Below are positions 59,280-64,000 of a DNA stretch of 64,000 bases, piece after piece. The position numbers and the translations under genes were made by a program. How positions within the stretch are numbered: position 1 is the first letter of the stretch; each line of letters starts with the position of its first letter. The notes beneath the pieces are model-generated. The model made no database searches and was not told where the DNA came from. It was given only the letters and a program-made list of their open reading frames with translations. Source of the DNA: GCA-002282575 sp964606405 (GTDB lineage: Bacteria > Pseudomonadota > Gammaproteobacteria > Thiomicrospirales > Thiomicrospiraceae); NCBI GenBank assembly GCA_964606405.1, contig CAZSGH010000001.1:1-64000 (forward strand). The letters are read 5' to 3'.

Positions 59280-61721
59280 TTAAAGCGTCGAAGAAGAGCC
59301 ATTATGCTGTAAATAAAAGCGATTGAAATCATCAACAGGTAAAGGACGAGAGCATAAATAACCTTGAAACTCTTCACAACCGAGCTTTTGTAGCTGCGCT
59401 AATTGATTTTCGGTTTCCACGCCTTCAGCAATCGCAGATAAACCAAAGGCATTTGCCAACTCAATAACGGCCTTAACCACCCCCAAGCTTGCACCCTCTG
59501 CTTCATCATCCATACTACGAATAAAACTTTGGTCAATTTTGAGCCGATCCAGAGGAAAAGCATCTAAATATGACAAGCTTGAAAAGCCTGTACCAAAGTC
59601 ATCCATCGCCAATTGAACCCCCATACCCTTAAGTGATTCAAATGTACGCCGCAACTGTTCTTTAGACAACACCATAATACTTTCTGTTAGCTCTAACTCT
59701 AACAAGTTTGGCGGCAATTGCTCCGTCTCCAGAACCTGACGCACCAGTTGCACATAATCCGACTTTGCAAACTGCAAAAAGGATACGTTCACCGCAACAC
59801 GTACTGACATTCCTTGTTGATGCCATATTTTAGCTTGAGCACAAGCCTGTTCTAACACCCACTGACCAATAGGCAAAATCAAACCTGTTTCTTCTGCCAA
59901 TGGAATAAACTCCACGGGAGAAATCATGCCTAAGCTGGGATGAAACCACCGAACCAGAGCCTCTGCACCCACGATGTGATTTGTCTGAATATCCACTTGG
60001 GGTTGATAATAAACGCGCAATTGATTGTGCTCAATCGCATTACGCAAGTCTGCCTCTAGCCGAAGCAAATACAACTGATTTTTACCTTCGTTGGCTTTAA
60101 ATAACACAAACGTATTTCGACCGTTTGCTTTAGCTTGATAAAGCGCTGCGTCTGCATGAGACATAAGTAGCGACGCATCTTGTCCATCGTGCGGATAAAA
60201 ACAAATCCCCATACTGACAGGCGCCGTTAAGCTATGATCGTTAAGAAGATAAGGAAGAGAAAGCGACGCTAACATAGCATCTAGGCGGCTTGTAAAGTCT
60301 GACATATCGCCTACATCCAGCAGTAATGCAAACTCATCACCACTCATGCGCGCCACTAATTCGTGCTCTAACACCAATGTTTCTAATCGATGCGCAACCT
60401 GCTGCAATAATTGATTGCCTGTATCGTGCCCTAATGCCTCATTAACATGTTTAAAGCGATCCAAATCGAGCAACACAACCGCAAACACTCGAGATTCAGA
60501 TGCTATGCGTTCTGTAATCCCATGTTTTAAAAGGTGCTGATTGGGTAAGCCCGTTAAACTATCAAACTCGGATAAGTAACGAACATGTTCTTCTACTGCA
60601 TGCTGAGCACTCAAATCGCTTAAAAGCAGCAAATAATGTGTCACGCGATGCTGATCGTCTTTTATCAAAATAACGTCAACTTGCACTGGCAACTTATCTT
60701 GCTGACCTTTCTGAGTTATCAGCCAATTATCTGACCAATTGCCATCTTGCACGAGCTTCTGCCAAAACTGCGTATCTTCCGCTACTGTCCCTATAAAAAA
60801 CTGCTGCGCCGTTTTTCCCAATAAACTAGACTGTTCGAACGCACCAAATAGATGTTTAACAGCATCATTTGCCATAACAATGGTCAACCGTTCGTCGATG
60901 AGCAGAACACCATCCTGACTATTTTGAAAAACGCTCTGCAGCAACATAATTTCTGCAGACTGGCGCTGTTCCTGTTGCAGCATATCGTTGTAGGTATTAA
61001 CCAGATCACTTAACTCTTTGCTATCAGCACTCGGTGCTTGAACAGGATTGCCAATAACACGCTGATCCATTGCATAACGTAAACCATCTACTGGTCGCAA
61101 CACAAAACGTTGCCACATCACCGCCCAGACACCAAACAAAACGGACATCACTAATGCAAAGCCAATACCCATGACAATCACTGACTGCATCGCTTGCTGC
61201 ATCAGTTTAGAACCATCTAGCGTGACCACAATCATGCCATCTTCAAGCATAAGTTGCGACGCATCACTTGACGGTAAACGAATCGGCAATAAGACATCTA
61301 CCGTTTGGTCGTAATAACTGTGACTATCTAAAGTCGACTTATGCCAATTCTGCATAATTTCACGTTTAAGATGCGCATCTGGCAAATCAGAAACCTTCTG
61401 ATTGAGCCACGCCAATTGAGAGGCAGCAATAATGCGTTGCTCTTTTCCCGCAATCAACAGCACTTGCTTAATATCTCTTTCGGCAGCAAGCGAAGAAACA
61501 AAGCGTTGCAACGCAAAACGATCCGAAAAACTTTCTACCGCCAACACCATGGTTTCAACAACAGACTCGGTACGCGTTGTCACCAATTGTTGTGTGACAG
61601 CCATGAGCTGTTGATACCCCATAAAAGCAACGGAAAAAACCAATACCAAAGCCAAAACAACAGAGGCAAGCCAAAGCTGCCAAAGGCTTGGCTTACGACG
61701 TATAAGATGTGGCAACATCAT
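59280..61721 (-). CDS. Membrane PAS-GGDEF-EAL protein, probable c-di-GMP phosphodiesterase
   Basis: This protein of about 813 aa has TM1 about 12-35, a periplasmic domain to about 160, TM2 about 185-210, HAMP about 215-260, PAS about 265-380, GGDEF about 390-545 and EAL about 560-805. GGDEF has become SGDEF and no I-site is seen, so cyclase activity is doubtful. EAL is intact: EALVRW, LELTES, MDDFGTGFSSLSYL, LKIDQSFI, AEGVET. Start 61721 overlaps the binding-protein stop as ATGA; 61718 and 61736 are alternatives. Coupled to the NMT1 protein upstream, it probably lowers c-di-GMP when ligand is present or absent. Confidence 0.92.
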   Translation of the reverse strand: MMLPHLIRRKPSLWQLWLASVVLALVLVFSVAFMGYQQLMAVTQQLVTTRTESVVETMVLAVESFSDRFALQRFVSSLAAERDIKQVLLIAGKEQRIIAASQLAWLNQKVSDLPDAHLKREIMQNWHKSTLDSHSYYDQTVDVLLPIRLPSSDASQLMLEDGMIVVTLDGSKLMQQAMQSVIVMGIGFALVMSVLFGVWAVMWQRFVLRPVDGLRYAMDQRVIGNPVQAPSADSKELSDLVNTYNDMLQQEQRQSAEIMLLQSVFQNSQDGVLLIDERLTIVMANDAVKHLFGAFEQSSLLGKTAQQFFIGTVAEDTQFWQKLVQDGNWSDNWLITQKGQQDKLPVQVDVILIKDDQHRVTHYLLLLSDLSAQHAVEEHVRYLSEFDSLTGLPNQHLLKHGITERIASESRVFAVVLLDLDRFKHVNEALGHDTGNQLLQQVAHRLETLVLEHELVARMSGDEFALLLDVGDMSDFTSRLDAMLASLSLPYLLNDHSLTAPVSMGICFYPHDGQDASLLMSHADAALYQAKANGRNTFVLFKANEGKNQLYLLRLEADLRNAIEHNQLRVYYQPQVDIQTNHIVGAEALVRWFHPSLGMISPVEFIPLAEETGLILPIGQWVLEQACAQAKIWHQQGMSVRVAVNVSFLQFAKSDYVQLVRQVLETEQLPPNLLELELTESIMVLSKEQLRRTFESLKGMGVQLAMDDFGTGFSSLSYLDAFPLDRLKIDQSFIRSMDDEAEGASLGVVKAVIELANAFGLSAIAEGVETENQLAQLQKLGCEEFQGYLCSRPLPVDDFNRFYLQHNGSSSTL

Positions 61722-62674
61722 GGCTGTACAGGCCATGCAGCGTGAATCAACTGCTTTTCGTTGAGCACCGTAATCGGGAGCCCTAACTGTGGCAACAACT
61801 GTTGCACCGCAAGAATACCATTAGACACATCGCTACCAGAAGACAACAACTGATGCTGTTGTGCGCGCATCGGAATCTGCAGCCCCGCAAGCGTCTGATT
61901 CATATCATCAATTGACATTCCCGCATGCTGTGCCATGATCTGGGCGGACTGTTGTGGATGTGCGTGATAGTAGTCTAGCGCCTTGGCAACGCCTTCAAAA
62001 AACGCCTGCCACGCTTTCGGATTTCGAGCACGCACTTCGGGATGAACAGCAAGCATATCCACAATCGCATTCGGCACATCAGCAGAACTAAACAATACAC
62101 GAGCAGCAGATTGAGATTGAATAGCAATAGAATAGGGTGCATAAATCGCCGCCAGATCAATAGCTCCTGACTTCATTGCATCGACCATCTGGGCAGGCGG
62201 CATAACCACCCAACGAACATCTTGAAATGTTAAACCCGCTTTTTGTACCAACAAGGCAGCAAGCTGAACACTGACACTATCTGCCTCCACAGCAAATCGC
62301 TTACCTTTAATATCAGACAATTGCCGAATACTTGGGTCAGCCAAGACTTGATCTGCGCCATGCGACATGTCAAGCACCATCGCCACTTGCGCAGATGGCG
62401 TTTGGTCATTGCTGGCAATTTGCAATAGTTCAACTGCGGTAACACCAACCGCATCAATCTGACCACGCTCATAAGCCCGTTTAGCATCGGCCAAAGAAAC
62501 AAACTGCACATGTTCGACGCTCACACCAGCATCTTTGAAATAGCCCAACCGATCTGCCAACCAAATCAGCTCGTAACCTGGCCAGTTATTGTACCCAACA
62601 CGCAATGCCGTAGCAGGAGAAGCACTGCAGGCAATCAGTAGGAAACTCAGCAACAAAACAAGGAAATATCGCAT
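61718..62674 (-). CDS. NMT1/SsuA-like periplasmic binding protein
   Basis: This 318 aa protein has a signal peptide that may be a lipoprotein signal (LLIACSAS, C at about 16) and an NMT1/TauA-like fold (LRVGYNNWPGYELIWLADRLGYFKDAGVSVEHVQF, DAVGVTAVELL, KGKRFAVEADSVSVQLAALLVQKAGL). No permease or ATPase is linked. Its stop overlaps the GGDEF-EAL gene, so it is the sensory partner of that protein, like the fused versions at 14.2 and 35.7 kb. Family ligands are taurine, sulfonates, nitrate or thiamine precursors; the ligand here is unknown. Confidence 0.9.
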   Translation of the reverse strand: MRYFLVLLLSFLLIACSASPATALRVGYNNWPGYELIWLADRLGYFKDAGVSVEHVQFVSLADAKRAYERGQIDAVGVTAVELLQIASNDQTPSAQVAMVLDMSHGADQVLADPSIRQLSDIKGKRFAVEADSVSVQLAALLVQKAGLTFQDVRWVVMPPAQMVDAMKSGAIDLAAIYAPYSIAIQSQSAARVLFSSADVPNAIVDMLAVHPEVRARNPKAWQAFFEGVAKALDYYHAHPQQSAQIMAQHAGMSIDDMNQTLAGLQIPMRAQQHQLLSSGSDVSNGILAVQQLLPQLGLPITVLNEKQLIHAAWPVQP

Positions 62675-62764
62675 GCCATCTCACTAAAAACGCTTTTCGC
62701 CATCTTAACAAGATAAACAGGTGACTTCAATCAAAACGCCCCTGTTATAACAATTAAAAAGGGA

Positions 62765-63670
62765 TTAATACCCTTCCCAACGTTTAATCTGACTAATCGG
62801 CACACTTACCACGCCATCGGATAGTGCTTGTGGCAACTGCCCTGCAAAGGCATGGGCATAAACCACCTCGAAAGTAGCAGGAATGCGACCATCGGTGAGG
62901 GCTTGGTTCTGATAAGCCTGCAAAAAAGCTGCCCATTTCGTCTTGCCCATTAAGCCAGCTCCCCGCCCCTTGTTCGCATTGGTCGCACCGATGTGTTTTA
63001 AGTCATCCAGTGCTGCACGCGGGGTCGCATAAGTTAGGGTAATGCGTTCGACATCAAGCACAGGGTCGGCAAAGCCAGAACGTGATACGGCATCGCCCAA
63101 ATCGTGGATATCGGCGAAATTGAGTAGGTGTTGCTGCGCCTGTCCATCGACAGCCTGCCATGCTAGTCGAATTTCTTTGAGGGTGTCAGGCCCTAAACTG
63201 GCGATAAAAAACACGCCACTGGGTTTAAGGACACGTCGACACTCGGCTAACACGGCAGGCAAATCATCGCACCACTGTAGCATCAGGCTAGAAACCAGCA
63301 TATCCACACTGGCATCGCTAAAAGGCAACGTGTAGGCATCAGCAGACACCACATGCACATCGGCTTTACTGGTGAAAGGATTGAGTTTTTGCCACCAAGC
63401 AACATTCGCCTGCTGATTATGACGATACTGCCGCAACATCTGCTCCGACAAGTCTACTGCTAATAACTGTGCTTGCGGATACTGCGCCTGAATATGCGCC
63501 GATAAAAAACCCGTCCCCGCCCCCAAATCGACAATACGCGTTGGGTTAATCTTGAGCAACGGCAAGCGCTCTGCCAATCGGCAGGCAATTTCTTTTTGCA
63601 CAATCGCGCTAGCATCGTAAGAGGTTGATGCCCGACTAAAATGGCGACGAACAGCACTGCGATCAATCAC
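62765..63670 (-). CDS. bioC: Malonyl-[acyl-carrier protein] O-methyltransferase BioC
   Basis: This 301 aa SAM methyltransferase methylates malonyl-ACP to prime biotin synthesis. N-terminal RHFSRASTSYDASAIVQKEIA is the BioC-specific start. IVDLGAGTGFLSAHI is the SAM site, followed by LLAVDLSEQMLRQ and VSSLMLQWCDDL. It starts at GTG with AAGGA 7 nt before, and overlaps the bioH 3' end by 8 bp. The usual bioF or bioD genes are not in view. A 90-bp gap separates it from the binding-protein gene downstream. Confidence 0.95.
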   Translation of the reverse strand: MIDRSAVRRHFSRASTSYDASAIVQKEIACRLAERLPLLKINPTRIVDLGAGTGFLSAHIQAQYPQAQLLAVDLSEQMLRQYRHNQQANVAWWQKLNPFTSKADVHVVSADAYTLPFSDASVDMLVSSLMLQWCDDLPAVLAECRRVLKPSGVFFIASLGPDTLKEIRLAWQAVDGQAQQHLLNFADIHDLGDAVSRSGFADPVLDVERITLTYATPRAALDDLKHIGATNANKGRGAGLMGKTKWAAFLQAYQNQALTDGRIPATFEVVYAHAFAGQLPQALSDGVVSVPISQIKRWEGY

Positions 63671-64000
63671 GCGACATTCCTTGTAAAAACTGGTTCACCA
63701 ATAAGCTGGTTTGCGCTGGCGACGATAAAAAAGGTAAATGTCCAGCATCTGCCACAAGGTCAATCCGCGCTTGTGGCTGTAAACTTGGCAAAGCTTGCGC
63801 TAAGGCAACAGGCACAATCGCATCTTGTTCGCCCAAGAGCCACAGGGTGGGCATCGCCAAAGCTGCAATCTCTTGGCGCAAATCGAGTTGCGCCAATAAC
63901 TGCAAACCTTGCTTGAGCGAGTGTTGATGCGTGGTCAGTAAGTCAGTCAGCAGTGGTAACAACTGTTTTAACAGATGCTTGGGCTTTTGACTGCCCAAGG
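63663..64000 (-). CDS. bioH: Pimeloyl-ACP methyl ester esterase BioH, 5' part outside window
   Basis: The frame is open to the window end, so only the C-terminal 112 or so residues are present. It is the end of an alpha/beta hydrolase: catalytic Asp in WLLGEQDAIVPVALAQAL and catalytic His in ADAGHLPFLSSP, matching BioH. BioH removes the methyl group placed by BioC once the pimeloyl chain is complete. The overlap with bioC supports this call over other hydrolases. Confidence 0.85.
   Translation of the reverse strand, partial: LGSQKPKHLLKQLLPLLTDLLTTHQHSLKQGLQLLAQLDLRQEIAALAMPTLWLLGEQDAIVPVALAQALPSLQPQARIDLVADAGHLPFLSSPAQTSLLVNQFLQGMSRD

Overview
The window comes from a Gram-negative proteobacterium with a moderate (mid-40s % by eye) GC content. 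Lipoproteins, a porin and periplasmic binding proteins show an outer membrane. The housekeeping set (GreB, RimO, PpnN, YgiQ, BioC/BioH, AroK-AroB, RecG beside OxyR and RidA, TrhP with a YfhL-type ferredoxin) fits Gammaproteobacteria or a Neisseriales-like Betaproteobacterium; I cannot decide between them. No rRNA, tRNA, CRISPR array, prophage or complete insertion sequence was seen.

Layout. 0-6.4 kb: an oxidative-stress block (Dps, peroxiredoxin/glutaredoxin hybrid, glutathione reductase with an NADH-type coenzyme loop, and an OxyR lacking its second redox cysteine), plus an operon carrying a MntA/HepT toxin-antitoxin pair. 6.3-9 kb: an inserted segment between ridA and recG, bounded by a 22-codon recG relic on the left and a wrecked VapBC module on the right. 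9-24 kb: recG, then a series of c-di-GMP genes (GGDEF-EAL protein with a periplasmic rhodanese; NMT1-PAS-GGDEF fusion; a GGDEF gene frameshifted exactly in its signature; PhnD-type binding protein plus GGDEF), mixed with yqaA-like, ppnN, trhP and yfhL. 24-40 kb: DEAD-box helicase with RGG-like repeats, selD/selU for tRNA selenouridine, cytochrome c', cytochrome b561, greB, ygiQ, rimO and a four-part NMT1/SBP3/PAS/GGDEF sensor. 40-51.6 kb: a compact nine-gene Wsp-like chemosensory operon ending in a diguanylate cyclase. 51.6-64 kb: aroB, aroK, gmk, a large poly-HAMP chemoreceptor, a small PstS-like protein with a porin, a binding protein plus PAS-GGDEF-EAL pair, and bioC/bioH.

The main theme is c-di-GMP. 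Seven GGDEF-domain genes lie in 64 kb. Four are fused to, or sit directly downstream of, NMT1/SsuA-like or PhnD-like periplasmic binding domains, so small molecules captured in the periplasm probably set c-di-GMP levels. The Wsp-like cluster adds an Aer-type (probably FAD-binding) redox input and a Cache input to one CheA-REC kinase, with an Hpt-REC-REC-GGDEF protein as the likely output.

Two families of small dispersed repeats are visible. One is a MITE-like element of about 85-150 bp with GGGWACCTCTAAAAAC-type terminal inverted repeats and, in two copies, 4-bp target duplications. The other is a 125-bp imperfect palindrome, present twice, each time ending exactly on the stop codon of the neighbouring gene. 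ATTCCC-N8-GGGAAT (dRS3-like) repeats also occur.
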